NCBI GenBank assembly: GCA_022706685.1
Contig: JAKJCA010000022.1
Span: 1-43,022 of the forward strand
DNA length: 43,022 nt
Reading direction: 5' to 3'
From: Bacillota bacterium
Lineage (GTDB): Bacteria > Bacillota > Clostridia > Oscillospirales > Acutalibacteraceae
In this document: piece after piece, positions 33,832 through 42,975 of the stretch
Layout of the letters: every line of letters starts with the position of its first letter
Numbering within the stretch: the stretch's first letter is position 1
The notes under the pieces: model-generated
The model's database searches: none
Told to the model about the DNA's origin: nothing
The model's input: the letters and a program-made list of their open reading frames with translations, nothing else
Translations under genes and position numbers: made by a program

Positions 33832-36051
33832 ATGAACAGGTCCGATCGGCTGATAAAAACCGTGTGCTGCCTGCTGGTTTTCGCCTTCTCTCTGACGGCA
33901 TGGCAGCCGCTGAGCGCGAAAGGGGCGGGCGCCGTGATAAACGCAAAAAGCGGCATGGCGGCGCAGCCGCCGCGCATCGTCGAGACGCTTTATCCGACCG
34001 ACGACATCGTCATAGCGGACATCGTTGCGACCGAGGCGCCGTACTACGCCGACGCTACCGGAGCCGCGGACTGCACGCAGGCCATTCAGCGGGCGATCGA
34101 CGACTGCTACGCCGCCGGAGGGGGCACGGTCTTTCTCCCCGCGGGCACTTACCGCGTAACCGGGAGCCTGCACATTAAGTCGTTCGTCACTCTGCGCGGC
34201 GACTGGCAGGACCCGGACAAAGGCAACGCATACGGCACCGTCATCAGCGCCGAGGTGCCGAGCATCTACAACAACCTGCCGGCGCTCATCAATATCGGCG
34301 GAAGCGCAGGCGCAATGGGATTGACCGTTTATTATCCGGAGCAGGATATCGACCATGTCAAACCCTACCCCTATACTTTTTATGTCCCCGGCAGCGGCGC
34401 CGGTTTTATGCTGCAGAGCATCATCAACTGCACGGTTATCAACGGCTACAAGGGCCTGGCCGCGTGCCTGGACAACAGCGGCCACGAGATGATGACGGTG
34501 GAAAACTTCAAAGGCACCTTCCTGTGCCGCGCCGCGACCGCTTATAACCAGTCCGACGTCGGCACCTGGAAAAACGTCAGCATCAGCCCCAAATATTGGG
34601 CGAACGCCGGCCGGCGCTCCGCGCCTTTAGAAAAAATCAAAGTCTACACACGCGCCAACGCCATCGGGCTGACGCTCGGCGACCTGGAATGGACGCAGTT
34701 CGCCAACCTGAAAATCGACGCCTGCAAGTGGGGCCTTCATCTGGTCAAGGGCAAACGCATCGAGTTCGCGGGCGCGCTTTACAACGCCGTTATTACCAAC
34801 TGCAATATCGGCATCCTCGCGGACGCCATTGACGAACGCTGGGGGATGGTGCTTGCCAACAGCCGTGTTTGCGGCAGCGAAAACGCCATTGTCAACAATA
34901 CGCTGGGCGTTATTAAAATGGCGGGCGTCCAACTTGAGGGCGGTCCGCTCGCAGGCAAGGTGCAGATAAGCAGTTTCAGCCGCTTGAAGCAAGTCATCAA
35001 AGCCGTGTTCGGCAAGCCGCGCCAGACAGCCAGGTATATGAACGACTGTACGGACCTGAGCGCCTTCACGGCGGACTACGCCGCCGCGCCGCATAAGCCC
35101 ACGGCGGAACTTTTCGTACTCAACGCCGATAAAACAGGCGCGCAGGATGTTTCCGCCAAACTGCAGGCGCTGCTGAACGCCGCGGCAGGCACCGGCGGCG
35201 TCGTCTACCTCCCGGCGGGCAGATACAAACTCGAGCAAAGCATCGAGGTGCCCGCGGGCGTGGAACTGCGGGGCAGTTCGAGCGTCGCCACGCGCGACCA
35301 GGGTGGACTGAGCCTGGGCACCGTGATTTACGCCTGCTTCGGTCTCAACGCCGCCAGTCCCGACAGCGACACGGCGCAGATCACCCTGCGCAAAAACGCG
35401 GGCGTGCGGGGTATCCGTTTTGTCTACCCCGGCAACAGTTGTGTCAAACCCGGCGCGCTGGGGCAGGTGCTCCCCTGCTCATACCTCATCAGGGGCGCGG
35501 GCAGCGGCGTCTATGCCGTCAATACCGCAATCGCCGCGGCCTATAACGGCATCGACTTCCGCGGGTGCGACAACCATTTTATCGCGAAGCTCGTCAGTTG
35601 CTGCTATAACAACGCCGTTATCGCCGGGAACTGCGAGGGCGGAATAATCCAAGGCTGCCTGCAAAACGGCACGGTGATGTCGCGCAACGGGCTTGGTTTG
35701 CCGGACTGGGTCGACGAGGGCACGCAGATGTTTCCCTACCTGTTCAACGCGGTCACGCGCGTCAATACCGAATATATCAAACTGGTCAACGCGAAGGATG
35801 AAACGGTGTTCAACTGCTTCGCCTACGGCGTCAAAACACTGGTCATACTCGACGGCAGCGAGAATACGCTCGCTTTCAACATCGGCGCGGACAACGCCGG
35901 CGGCACGATGCTCGTCGCCAAGGGCGGCAGCGCGACGGTCGTCAATATGATGCGCTGGAACGGCGCGTCATACAGCAATCAGGGGACGAAGTTGGCCATC
36001 TATAACCGGCTGACCATCGATGACCGGACGGAAAAAACGGTAAAATCCTGA
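33832..36051 (+). CDS. Secreted protein with tandem pectate-lyase-3-like beta-helix domains
   Basis: A 739-residue protein with a signal peptide (hydrophobic residues about 9-29). Two beta-helix starts of the Pectate_lyase_3 type can be seen. The first is near residue 77 (DCTQAIQRAIDDC, GGTVFLPAGTYRV, FVTLRGDW). The second is near 437 (DVSAKLQALLNAA, GGVVYLPAGRYKLE, GVELRGSS). Each is followed by short Asn/Gly/Ile rungs. Relatives include pectinases, GH28-like enzymes and phage tailspike-type binders. No catalytic residues could be assigned, so it may be an enzyme or a binding protein. GGCGGCGGATGG precedes ATG 33832. It forms an operon with the lipoprotein and ends at a strong terminator. 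Confidence 0.85.
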   Translation: MNRSDRLIKTVCCLLVFAFSLTAWQPLSAKGAGAVINAKSGMAAQPPRIVETLYPTDDIVIADIVATEAPYYADATGAADCTQAIQRAIDDCYAAGGGTVFLPAGTYRVTGSLHIKSFVTLRGDWQDPDKGNAYGTVISAEVPSIYNNLPALINIGGSAGAMGLTVYYPEQDIDHVKPYPYTFYVPGSGAGFMLQSIINCTVINGYKGLAACLDNSGHEMMTVENFKGTFLCRAATAYNQSDVGTWKNVSISPKYWANAGRRSAPLEKIKVYTRANAIGLTLGDLEWTQFANLKIDACKWGLHLVKGKRIEFAGALYNAVITNCNIGILADAIDERWGMVLANSRVCGSENAIVNNTLGVIKMAGVQLEGGPLAGKVQISSFSRLKQVIKAVFGKPRQTARYMNDCTDLSAFTADYAAAPHKPTAELFVLNADKTGAQDVSAKLQALLNAAAGTGGVVYLPAGRYKLEQSIEVPAGVELRGSSSVATRDQGGLSLGTVIYACFGLNAASPDSDTAQITLRKNAGVRGIRFVYPGNSCVKPGALGQVLPCSYLIRGAGSGVYAVNTAIAAAYNGIDFRGCDNHFIAKLVSCCYNNAVIAGNCEGGIIQGCLQNGTVMSRNGLGLPDWVDEGTQMFPYLFNAVTRVNTEYIKLVNAKDETVFNCFAYGVKTLVILDGSENTLAFNIGADNAGGTMLVAKGGSATVVNMMRWNGASYSNQGTKLAIYNRLTIDDRTEKTVKS

Positions 36052-36065
36052 TTATCATCACAAGG

Positions 36066-36104
36066 AAGCCGCCATCGATCCACAGCGTTCGATGGCGGCT
36101 TTTT
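36066..36104. terminator. Rho-independent terminator between convergent operons
   Basis: A 13-bp stem AAGCCGCCATCGA/TCGATGGCGGCTT with a 10-base loop, followed by TTTTTC on the plus strand. It lies 15 bases after the beta-helix stop and 15 bases before the stop of the minus-strand phosphoesterase, for which the trailing T-run is weaker. Confidence 0.88.
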
Positions 36105-36118
36105 CAACGTTACGGTTT

Positions 36119-37351
36119 TCAGTAGTCGAACTTCATGCCCGTAACCGCCTCGACAAGGGTCGTGGCAAAGAAATATTGAAGCCGGAAAAGCAAGTGAAAG
36201 AAATTGACGGCGACAATGGTTTTAAACTCCGGCGAATTGAGGCGGATACCCGATGAAATAAGCGATGCCGGGTTCAAATCGTTCAGGTCGTAGAGAGACG
36301 TGAAACGCACCAAATGCGTTTCATAGGCGCTTGTATCCGCTTCGTTGAGTGTAATCAACCGGGCTCCGCGGTCAACGCCGTAACCCTCGAAGTTGGTTTT
36401 CGGCGTGGCGACGAGATCGACGCCCCGATAGGTGATATTGAACGTATTGCTATGGTCATGGCCGAAGAACATCGCGAGCACGTCGCCTCTTGCGGCAACC
36501 GCGTCAAACTGGCCGTTGTTCTCATAGGGCGGGCATGGATACTCCGCCAGGCGGCCGGCATTGATATTGTCGGGGTTGACGACATAATACCGGTCGTCCG
36601 TATAAATGCGTTTCACCGCGTAAGGCGTGAAACGGTTGACTTCAAGCAGCGCGTCATAAATTTCGGGGACCGGGATATGCTGAAACATCAGGGACGGGAC
36701 GATTTTCCCGTCGTTTTGCGCTTGCAGGGCCTCGCTCTTATGGACATACCACGCAATCTGTTCGGGCGTGACAGCGCCGTAACGGCCCTGCTCGTCATAT
36801 TCGCGCGAATCGATCATCCAGAGGTTGAACGCCAAACGGTCGCCTGACGATGATAAAATCGGAATCGTATAGGTGCCGCATCCCGGCAGGAGAGCGCCCT
36901 CGTCGACCGAAATGGAGTTCGGATGAGTGTTGTAGATGGCCATCAATTCTTCGCGGCTGATAAGGCCGCTTTCGGAATCGTGGTTGCCGAAGACGACCGC
37001 TACGGGAATCGAAGCATTGGCAAAGGGCGTCATAATTTCGTCGATATTGGCGATAATTTCATCCCTGGTGCCGCTCATGGCAATATCCCCGGTAATGACG
37101 ACCAGGTCGGCGTCCTGGGTCTTTGCCAATTCGTTCAGCAGGCAGTTGTTGACGTCTTCATAGGCGTCGCCGTCGCTCTTGTGCAGGTCGGTCAGCTGCA
37201 GGATTTTGAAACTCCCGTCCTCCCTGAAACGCAGGGCCCGCGCCGTCGTACCGTCCGCGGGCGGTACCTTTGCGCCGCCGGCCGCGGCCGCGGGCGTTAC
37301 GGCAGCGAAAACGAACATCAACGCCAGAAGAAACGAAGCTGTCTTTTTCAT
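36119..37351 (-). CDS. Secreted calcineurin-like metallophosphoesterase
   Basis: A 410-residue protein with a signal peptide (residues 1 to about 24). The metallophosphoesterase motifs are canonical: Asp55-Leu-His57, TGDI near 87-90, FGNHDSE, FQHIPVPEIY and FFGHDHSN. It is a paralog of the phosphoesterase part of the protein at 26915-29269 but lacks repeats and dockerin. The C-terminal end has a hydrophobic stretch (about 370-400). The start at 37351 has AAAGGA upstream; the frame open to 37534 runs into the kinase gene and was dropped. It is the last gene of the sugar-acid operon, 44 bases after the kinase. The substrate is unknown. Confidence 0.9.
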   Translation of the reverse strand: MKKTASFLLALMFVFAAVTPAAAAGGAKVPPADGTTARALRFREDGSFKILQLTDLHKSDGDAYEDVNNCLLNELAKTQDADLVVITGDIAMSGTRDEIIANIDEIMTPFANASIPVAVVFGNHDSESGLISREELMAIYNTHPNSISVDEGALLPGCGTYTIPILSSSGDRLAFNLWMIDSREYDEQGRYGAVTPEQIAWYVHKSEALQAQNDGKIVPSLMFQHIPVPEIYDALLEVNRFTPYAVKRIYTDDRYYVVNPDNINAGRLAEYPCPPYENNGQFDAVAARGDVLAMFFGHDHSNTFNITYRGVDLVATPKTNFEGYGVDRGARLITLNEADTSAYETHLVRFTSLYDLNDLNPASLISSGIRLNSPEFKTIVAVNFFHLLFRLQYFFATTLVEAVTGMKFDY

Positions 37352-37395
37352 AAATGCAGTCCTTTCCAAATCAAGGCAGCGCCGGGTTGCTCCGC

Positions 37396-38472
37396 CTATC
37401 TTTTCACACGCGCGTTGCCTTCCCAGATGCTCCAGACCTGTTCTTCGTCGGCCGGCTGCGCGTAATCGGTCAGGAAAGTGGTCGCCAGCGCACCGCTCGC
37501 CCAGCCGAATTTGACCCAGTCGGCAGGCGGCCATTCTTTAATGACGGCGTAGAGCAGACCGCCGACAAAACCATCGCCCCCGCCGATACGGTCGAGGATG
37601 TCGATTTCCCTCGGCTCAGCCACGTGCCATTCGTCGCCGGCGAGTATGATGGCGCCCCAAATGTGCCTGTTGACGCTGACCACCTCGCGAAGCGTGGTCG
37701 CGAAAACGGACGCGCCGGGGAAACGCGCCTTAACGGTTTGAATCATGCTTTTGAAACTTTCGATTTTCGACTTCAGGTCTTTACCGCCGGCTTCGGGTCC
37801 CTGCATGCCGAAACAAAGCTGGAAGTCCTCCTCGTTGCCGGCCAGTATGTCCGTGACCTCGGCAATTTGGGTAAAGATGCCGCGCAGCTCGTCTTCACGG
37901 CCTTTCCAGAAGGTGGCACGGTAGTTGAGGTCAAAGGATATCAGGGTGCCGTATTTGCGCGCCGCTTTGGCCAGCTCGAGGCAGAAACGGCCCGTTTCCG
38001 GCGAAAGGGCCGCAATCAGACCCGATAGATGCAGCACCGCCACGCCTTCGCGGCCGAAAAGGCGTTCGAGGTCAAAATCAGCGATATTCAGCGTCCTGCC
38101 CACTTCTCCCGCCCGGTCGTTGTGTACGCGGGGGCCGCGCGTGCCGCAGCCGCTGTCGGCGATATTGAACTGATGGCGGTAGCCCCAGGGTCCTCCCTGC
38201 GGCACTTCTTTGCCCTCGAAAGCCATCCCCCGCGAGCGCAGGTTGCTTTTAATGAAGCCGGCGATAGGGCTGCCCTGGACAAAGGTCGTCAGCACCTTGA
38301 CCGGAAGGCCAAGATAGGAGGATATGCTCGCAACGTTGGTCTCGGCGCTGGTTGCCTGCATGAAAAAAGTGTCGCTCGCCTCGACGGGCTGTCCGTTCGG
38401 CGGGCAGATGCGCACCCCCATGCTGGTCGGCACAACGAGCGCCCAGGCGCAGTCCTTTTTGATCGGTTTCAT
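37396..38472 (-). CDS. PfkB-family sugar kinase, probably 2-keto-3-deoxygluconate kinase
   Basis: A 358-residue ribokinase-fold protein. The C-terminal PfkB signature reads DRIGGGDGFVGGLL, with predicted catalytic Asp300. The NEEDF motif near 215 and SFDLNYRATFWKG near 180 match clostridial KdgK-type kinases. KDG kinase makes KDPG from 2-keto-3-deoxygluconate in uronate and pectin breakdown; another sugar-acid substrate is possible given the neighbours. ATG at 38472 is preferred because AAGGAG lies 8 bases upstream; the ATG at 38478 is only 2 bases from it. It lies 51 bases after gnd. Confidence 0.85.
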   Translation of the reverse strand: MKPIKKDCAWALVVPTSMGVRICPPNGQPVEASDTFFMQATSAETNVASISSYLGLPVKVLTTFVQGSPIAGFIKSNLRSRGMAFEGKEVPQGGPWGYRHQFNIADSGCGTRGPRVHNDRAGEVGRTLNIADFDLERLFGREGVAVLHLSGLIAALSPETGRFCLELAKAARKYGTLISFDLNYRATFWKGREDELRGIFTQIAEVTDILAGNEEDFQLCFGMQGPEAGGKDLKSKIESFKSMIQTVKARFPGASVFATTLREVVSVNRHIWGAIILAGDEWHVAEPREIDILDRIGGGDGFVGGLLYAVIKEWPPADWVKFGWASGALATTFLTDYAQPADEEQVWSIWEGNARVKR

Positions 38473-38523
38473 TTTCATTGCTCCTTTTCAAGGCGGTTTT
38501 ATGATGGAAAACGAGAGTCCCCG

Positions 38524-39975
38524 TCAGACGACATACTGCGACGAGGCGGTGTCGCCGCCTTCGCCGGTCCAGTTGGTGTGGAAAAACCGGCCTCTCGGCG
38601 CGTCAATCCGTTCATACGTGTGGGCGCCGAAATAGTCGCGCTGAGCCTGCAGGAGGTTGGCCGGCAGTTTCCCGCAGCGGAAACCGTCGTAATAGCATAA
38701 AGCGGACGTCATCGCGGGTACAGGGATGCCGTTGGTCAGCGCCGCGGCGCAAACCCTGCGCCAGCCCTGCTGCGCGTGGTCCATGATATTTTTGAAGTAC
38801 GGGTCGAGCAGAAGATTGGTGATATCGGGATTGGCATCGAACGCGTTTTTGATTTTGCCCAGGAATACGCTGCGGATAATACAGCCGCCGCGCCACATCA
38901 GGGCGATGCCGCCGTAGTTGAGGTCCCATCCGTAGGTTTTCGCGGCGGCTCTCATGAGCGTGTAACCCTGGGCGTAGGAGACGATTTTAGCGGCGTAGAG
39001 GGCGTTTTTGATATCGTCAACAAACTGCTTTCTGACGCCGGCAAAAGACGGTTTCGGGCCCGTCAGCACCTCGGACGCGGCCACGCGCTCCTCCTTCATG
39101 GCGCTCAGGCAGCGTGCAAACACGGCTTCGCCGATGAGCGTCAGGGGGATGCCCTCGTCGAGCGCCGCGATGCCGGTCCATTTGCCGGTCCCCTTCTGAC
39201 CGGCCGTATCGAGGATTTTATCGACCAGCGGTGCGCCGTCGGTATCCTGATACGCGAGGATGTCGCGCGTAATTTCGATGAGATAACTGTCGAGTTCTGC
39301 GTTGTTCCATTCCGCAAACACCTCGTGCATCTCGCCGGCGCTCATACCCAGCAGATCGCGCATGAGCTGATAGGCCTCGCATATCAACTGCATGTCGCCG
39401 TATTCAATGCCGTTATGGACCATTTTCACGAAATGTCCGGCGCCGCCCTCGCCGACCCAGTCGCAGCAGGGCGAGCCGTCCTCGACCTTGGCGCTGATCG
39501 CCTGCAAAATCGGCTTAACGAAAGGCCACGCGGCCTTGGAACCGCCCGGCATCAGACTCGGGCCTTTGAGCGCTCCCTCTTCCCCGCCGGAAACACCGGT
39601 TCCGATATAGAGAAGGCCTTTGCTCTCGACATACCGGGTGCGGCGCGCCGTGTCGGGAAAATGCGAATTGCCGCCGTCGATAATGATATCGCCAGGCTCG
39701 AGCAGCGGCAGCAGCGCCTCGATCATCGCGTCGACGGCGTCGCCCGCCTTGATCATCATCATCACCTTGCGGGGCTTCTCGAGGCTCGCCGCCAGCTCTT
39801 CCAGCGAGAAGGTGCCGACGATATTTTTGCCTTTCGCCCGCCCGTTGATAAAATCCGTGACGCGCTGCGCGGTACGGTTATACACCGACACGGTGAAGCC
39901 CTTGCTTTCCATATTCATCACAAGGTTTTCGCCCATGACCGCGAGGCCGATAAGGCCGATGTCCGATTTTTTCAT
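38524..39975 (-). CDS. gnd: 6-phosphogluconate dehydrogenase, decarboxylating
   Basis: A 483-residue enzyme converting 6-phosphogluconate and NAD(P)+ to ribulose 5-phosphate, CO2 and NAD(P)H. The N-terminal Rossmann motif is GLIGLAVMGENLVMN. The substrate loops GVSGGEEGALKGPSLMPGG and KMVHNGIEYGDMQLI are intact, with the catalytic Lys and Glu in place. The C-terminal helical domain includes NYGGIALMWRGGCIIRS. Length is normal. The ATG follows GGAGGGT. Sitting between a PHP gene and a KDG-kinase-like gene, it points to gluconate or related sugar-acid use. Confidence 0.97.
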   Translation of the reverse strand: MKKSDIGLIGLAVMGENLVMNMESKGFTVSVYNRTAQRVTDFINGRAKGKNIVGTFSLEELAASLEKPRKVMMMIKAGDAVDAMIEALLPLLEPGDIIIDGGNSHFPDTARRTRYVESKGLLYIGTGVSGGEEGALKGPSLMPGGSKAAWPFVKPILQAISAKVEDGSPCCDWVGEGGAGHFVKMVHNGIEYGDMQLICEAYQLMRDLLGMSAGEMHEVFAEWNNAELDSYLIEITRDILAYQDTDGAPLVDKILDTAGQKGTGKWTGIAALDEGIPLTLIGEAVFARCLSAMKEERVAASEVLTGPKPSFAGVRKQFVDDIKNALYAAKIVSYAQGYTLMRAAAKTYGWDLNYGGIALMWRGGCIIRSVFLGKIKNAFDANPDITNLLLDPYFKNIMDHAQQGWRRVCAAALTNGIPVPAMTSALCYYDGFRCGKLPANLLQAQRDYFGAHTYERIDAPRGRFFHTNWTGEGGDTASSQYVV

Positions 39976-40005
39976 AGCTGACCCTCCAATGCGCCGAAGC
40001 GCTTA

Positions 40006-40872
40006 TTAACTTTTCTGCAGCCGCTCTCTGATGCCTTCCAGAACGCTGTAAGGGATGCTCATGTTCCCTAAACCCGTACCGATGGCGATATGCGGCTTCA
40101 TTTCGCCGTGGAAGTCGGTACCGCCGCTGATACACAAATCCAACTCGCGCGCAAGAACCCCGTAATCCGCCTGCATTTGCGGCGTGTAGTCGGTATAATA
40201 GCCCTCGATGCCGTCGAGGCCCTGCGCTTTCAGGTTCACCAAAAAGGCGCGGAGCGCTTCCCCATCCAGTTTGGTCAGGTGCAGGTGCGCCGCGACGGCG
40301 ATTCCGCCCGCTTTTTTAATCATCTCGATACACTCGGACGCGCTCAGGCGCTGGGTTGAGGAGTAAGCCGGGCGGCCGGCATGCAGGTAGAGGTCAAACG
40401 CCTCGCGGACCGAGGCGGTGTAGCCCTTGTTGGCGAGCACCCGTGCGAAATGCGCCCTGCCGACAAGTCCGCCGGGCGCAAGCGCTTTCGCCTCTTCAAC
40501 GCTCACATCAAAGCCGAGTTCCCGCAGTTTTTCACAGGTTTGGGCGATGCGCAGTTCCCTGACGACGCGCGCCTCCTCGATTTTTTCAAGAAAATACGGG
40601 TTTTCGATATCGATGTAATACCCGAGAATATGCAGCTCCGTTTCGCTGATGGCGGAGAGTTCGACGGCAGGCACCACCTCGATGCCGGTCTTTTCGCCTT
40701 CAAGGACCGCCTCGCGGACGCCGGCGATGCTGTCGTGGTCGGTCAGCGCCATGGCGCTCAGGCCGGCCGCTTTGGCATGGCGGACCAGTTCAGCGGGCGT
40801 GAGGGAGCCGTCGGACATGACCGAATGGGTGTGCAGGTCGATGGTTTTCGCAGGGTTTGATGGATGAATCAT
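40006..40872 (-). CDS. PHP-domain phosphoesterase (nucleoside 3',5'-bisphosphate phosphatase/RNase AM-like)
   Basis: A 288-residue cytoplasmic metal-dependent phosphoesterase. PHP motifs are clear: DLHTHSVMSDG at 12-22, TDHDS near 44, AVELS near 70, AAHLHL near 192 and the C-terminal GGTDFHG. It resembles YciV/TrpH-type enzymes that degrade nucleoside bisphosphates or short RNA 5' ends. The ribosome site is weak (AAGCGGGCG). The gene lies 30 bases before gnd and 85 bases after the LarA-like gene, so it is probably in the same operon. Its link to sugar acids is not evident. Confidence 0.9.
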   Translation of the reverse strand: MIHPSNPAKTIDLHTHSVMSDGSLTPAELVRHAKAAGLSAMALTDHDSIAGVREAVLEGEKTGIEVVPAVELSAISETELHILGYYIDIENPYFLEKIEEARVVRELRIAQTCEKLRELGFDVSVEEAKALAPGGLVGRAHFARVLANKGYTASVREAFDLYLHAGRPAYSSTQRLSASECIEMIKKAGGIAVAAHLHLTKLDGEALRAFLVNLKAQGLDGIEGYYTDYTPQMQADYGVLARELDLCISGGTDFHGEMKPHIAIGTGLGNMSIPYSVLEGIRERLQKS

Positions 40873-40957
40873 AAGCGCCCGCTTTTCTTTCGGATTGAAT
40901 CTTGCCGGTATATCATACGGCGCATGCCGATCTTCGGGATTGTGTTAACGCGCGCCC

Positions 40958-42211
40958 CTAAAACGCGTCGCAGGTCCAGAGTCCGAGGGCGGGGTTGGAG
41001 ATATAGAATATCTCCTCTCCGTCCGGCAGGGTATTGTAGCCGTCTTTCAAGCTGCAGGGCGGATACTTCGCCAACGCTTCGGAAAGCGGCATATAGCCGA
41101 ATGCTGCCGCTTTCACCTCGTCGGGGCTCAGCATGCCGGGGCAATAGGTCACGCGGAAACGCCCGTCTGCGGACCCGTGAATCAGATGAGCCGCGACGGA
41201 AAGGTTTTGGCGCAGGTCCTCGTTTTGGCGGACCAGTTCGAGCACTTTTTCACGGCCGACATAGCCGTATTTTCGGATCAGGCGGTCGTTGACGGCGTCT
41301 TCGCCGAATTTACGCACCCCGGGCGCGAGGATGATCAGTTCGCCGCCGTCGGCCATGGCCATCCTTGTACGGTAAATCGCTTTGTTGCCCAGCCACGTGC
41401 TTTTAAACTCGCGTTCGTCGAGAAAGACGACGGCTTTTTGAATCGGCCGATCGAGGTGCGTCAGATTGAGTTTCTGGCTGAGGGCGACCGCCTGTTCGAA
41501 CAGGCGCCGGTCATTGCCGATATACAGGCCGTGTATCAGCGTTTCGTCGCCCCGGTTCGTTGTGACGGTCAGCACATACATCAACGGCACCCGGCCGAGA
41601 AACTTCTCCTGCGCATAATCGAATAACCGGCGGACCGGCGAATGGTCCCTGCCCATCACGCGTTCCATGCCGTAAAAGGCGCCGAGCATGTGCGAGCTGT
41701 TGATCATGCTGCTGCCGCCGCAGCCGACGAAAATGTTTTTGGAGTAATTCGCCATCCCGACGACCTCGTGCGGGACCACCTGCCCGACCGAAATAATCAA
41801 ATCGTAACTCGGGTCGACGATGAGCCGGTTGACCTCGACGTCGATGGGGCTGTCAACCAGCCCTTCGGATACCTCCGAGACGAACGACGCCGGCACTTCG
41901 CCCAATTTGACAACGTCCGTTTTCCAATGGTGGACGATGATTTTATCAAAAGGCACCTTCTCGCCGAAAAAGGCAAGGCATTCGGCGCGCGTCATCGGCT
42001 CGTGCGTGCCCAGGGCGGGCAGAATATCCACCTCGCAGCGTTCTTTCAGCAAATCGTAATAGACGGCGGTAATCGAGCCGGCGCCCGAGTACATGCGCGT
42101 GTAGTCGGGGGGTACGATGAGTACTTTACGCAACGTCAGCCCTTCAAGCGACTGCTCGAGGGCACGGCGCAATTCGCCGCCGCCGAGCCCCTCATTGCTG
42201 GTCCAAATCAT
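40958..42211 (-). CDS. LarA-like nickel-dependent hydroxyacid racemase/epimerase
   Basis: A 417-residue protein of the lactate racemase family (DUF2088 N-terminal domain). VPPDYTR near 34-39 matches the PDxTR motif, and ALGTHEPMT near 67-74 matches the conserved THRP-type loop. QVVPHEVVGMANYSKN contains His148 and Lys158, plausible equivalents of the catalytic His and the cofactor-binding Lys. Members use the nickel-pincer cofactor to racemise or epimerise 2-hydroxy acids, including sugar acids. With gnd and a KDG-kinase-like gene downstream, an aldonate epimerase is an attractive inference. No larB, larC or larE lies in the window. The start at 42211 has GGAGGTG; the upstream open frame to 42364 lacks a ribosome site. 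Confidence 0.85.
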   Translation of the reverse strand: MIWTSNEGLGGGELRRALEQSLEGLTLRKVLIVPPDYTRMYSGAGSITAVYYDLLKERCEVDILPALGTHEPMTRAECLAFFGEKVPFDKIIVHHWKTDVVKLGEVPASFVSEVSEGLVDSPIDVEVNRLIVDPSYDLIISVGQVVPHEVVGMANYSKNIFVGCGGSSMINSSHMLGAFYGMERVMGRDHSPVRRLFDYAQEKFLGRVPLMYVLTVTTNRGDETLIHGLYIGNDRRLFEQAVALSQKLNLTHLDRPIQKAVVFLDEREFKSTWLGNKAIYRTRMAMADGGELIILAPGVRKFGEDAVNDRLIRKYGYVGREKVLELVRQNEDLRQNLSVAAHLIHGSADGRFRVTYCPGMLSPDEVKAAAFGYMPLSEALAKYPPCSLKDGYNTLPDGEEIFYISNPALGLWTCDAF

Positions 42212-42320
42212 CGGCACACCTCCGGAAACTTCAGTATAGTTTAGCATAAACGAGTGTACCCGAAAAGCGTTAAGAGCAAAATACGGCGTTTTATCACAAG
42301 CGTATGAAGATATCAAGATA

Positions 42321-42349
42321 CGCCGCGGGCCGTTATGCGGTCCGCGGCG
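42321..42349 (-). terminator. Hairpin after the HD-domain gene
   Basis: An 11-bp stem CGCCGCGGGCC/GGTCCGCGGCG (one G-T pair) with a 7-base loop lies 81 bases after the HD gene stop. The minus-strand tail TATCTTGATATCTTC is only moderately T-rich. Confidence 0.5.
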
Positions 42350-42429
42350 CGGGAAACATTTCATTGGCCTTCGGCCGACGCGGCGGACGCCGTTCCCGGC
42401 ACAGCGCTTTTCCGGCCGCGGGGCAAAGT

Positions 42430-42975
42430 TTAAAGCGCTTTCATTTCATCGGCGACACCGCGCTCGCAAGCGCGCATGGCGAGGATGGCCTTTTCAAAAA
42501 GGACATCGAGGTCCCACCCGAGCATCTGCGCTCCGCGGGCGATGACCTCGCGCGAGCAGCCGGCGGCGAACTTTTTATCCTTAAACTTCTTTTTCAGGCT
42601 GCTTAACTCCATGTCCGAAACGCTTTTTGACGGCCGCATCAACGCGGCCGCCGCAATCAGGCCGGTCAGTTCATCCGCGGCAAAGAGCACCTTTTCCATC
42701 GTATGTTCCGGCTTAATATCGACGTTGATGCCGTAGCAGTGGCTGCACACCGAGCGGATAAAGTCTTCGCCCGCCCCGTTTTCGCGCAGCAGTTCCGGCG
42801 CTTTGATGCAGTGCTTTTCGGGGAACTGTTCGTAATCGATATCGTGCAGCAGGCCGACCAGCCCCCAGTAGTCCGCTTCATCGGCGAAACCGAGGTCGGC
42901 GGCGAACCATTTCATCACGCCCTCGACCGTAAGCGCGTGTTGAATATGAAACGGCAGACTGTTACAAAACGACAA
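42430..42975 (-). CDS. HD-domain hydrolase (5' end uncertain at window edge)
   Basis: About 181 residues of an HD-superfamily metal-dependent phosphohydrolase. HALTVEGVMKWFA leads to the HD motif GLLHDIDYEQFPEKH, then CSHCYG, and the family-typical FAADELTGLIAAAALMRPSKSV and KKKFKDKKFAAG. Substrates of this group are unknown. The nearest start is TTG 42975, without a ribosome site. The frame stays open to the window end, and relatives normally have 15-20 more residues before HALTVEG, so the real start probably lies upstream or beyond the edge. Confidence 0.8.
   Translation of the reverse strand: MSFCNSLPFHIQHALTVEGVMKWFAADLGFADEADYWGLVGLLHDIDYEQFPEKHCIKAPELLRENGAGEDFIRSVCSHCYGINVDIKPEHTMEKVLFAADELTGLIAAAALMRPSKSVSDMELSSLKKKFKDKKFAAGCSREVIARGAQMLGWDLDVLFEKAILAMRACERGVADEMKAL

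Noticed and set aside
38776..39981. Plus-strand open frame of 401 codons
   Set aside because: Antisense to gnd, a full-length and unmistakable enzyme.
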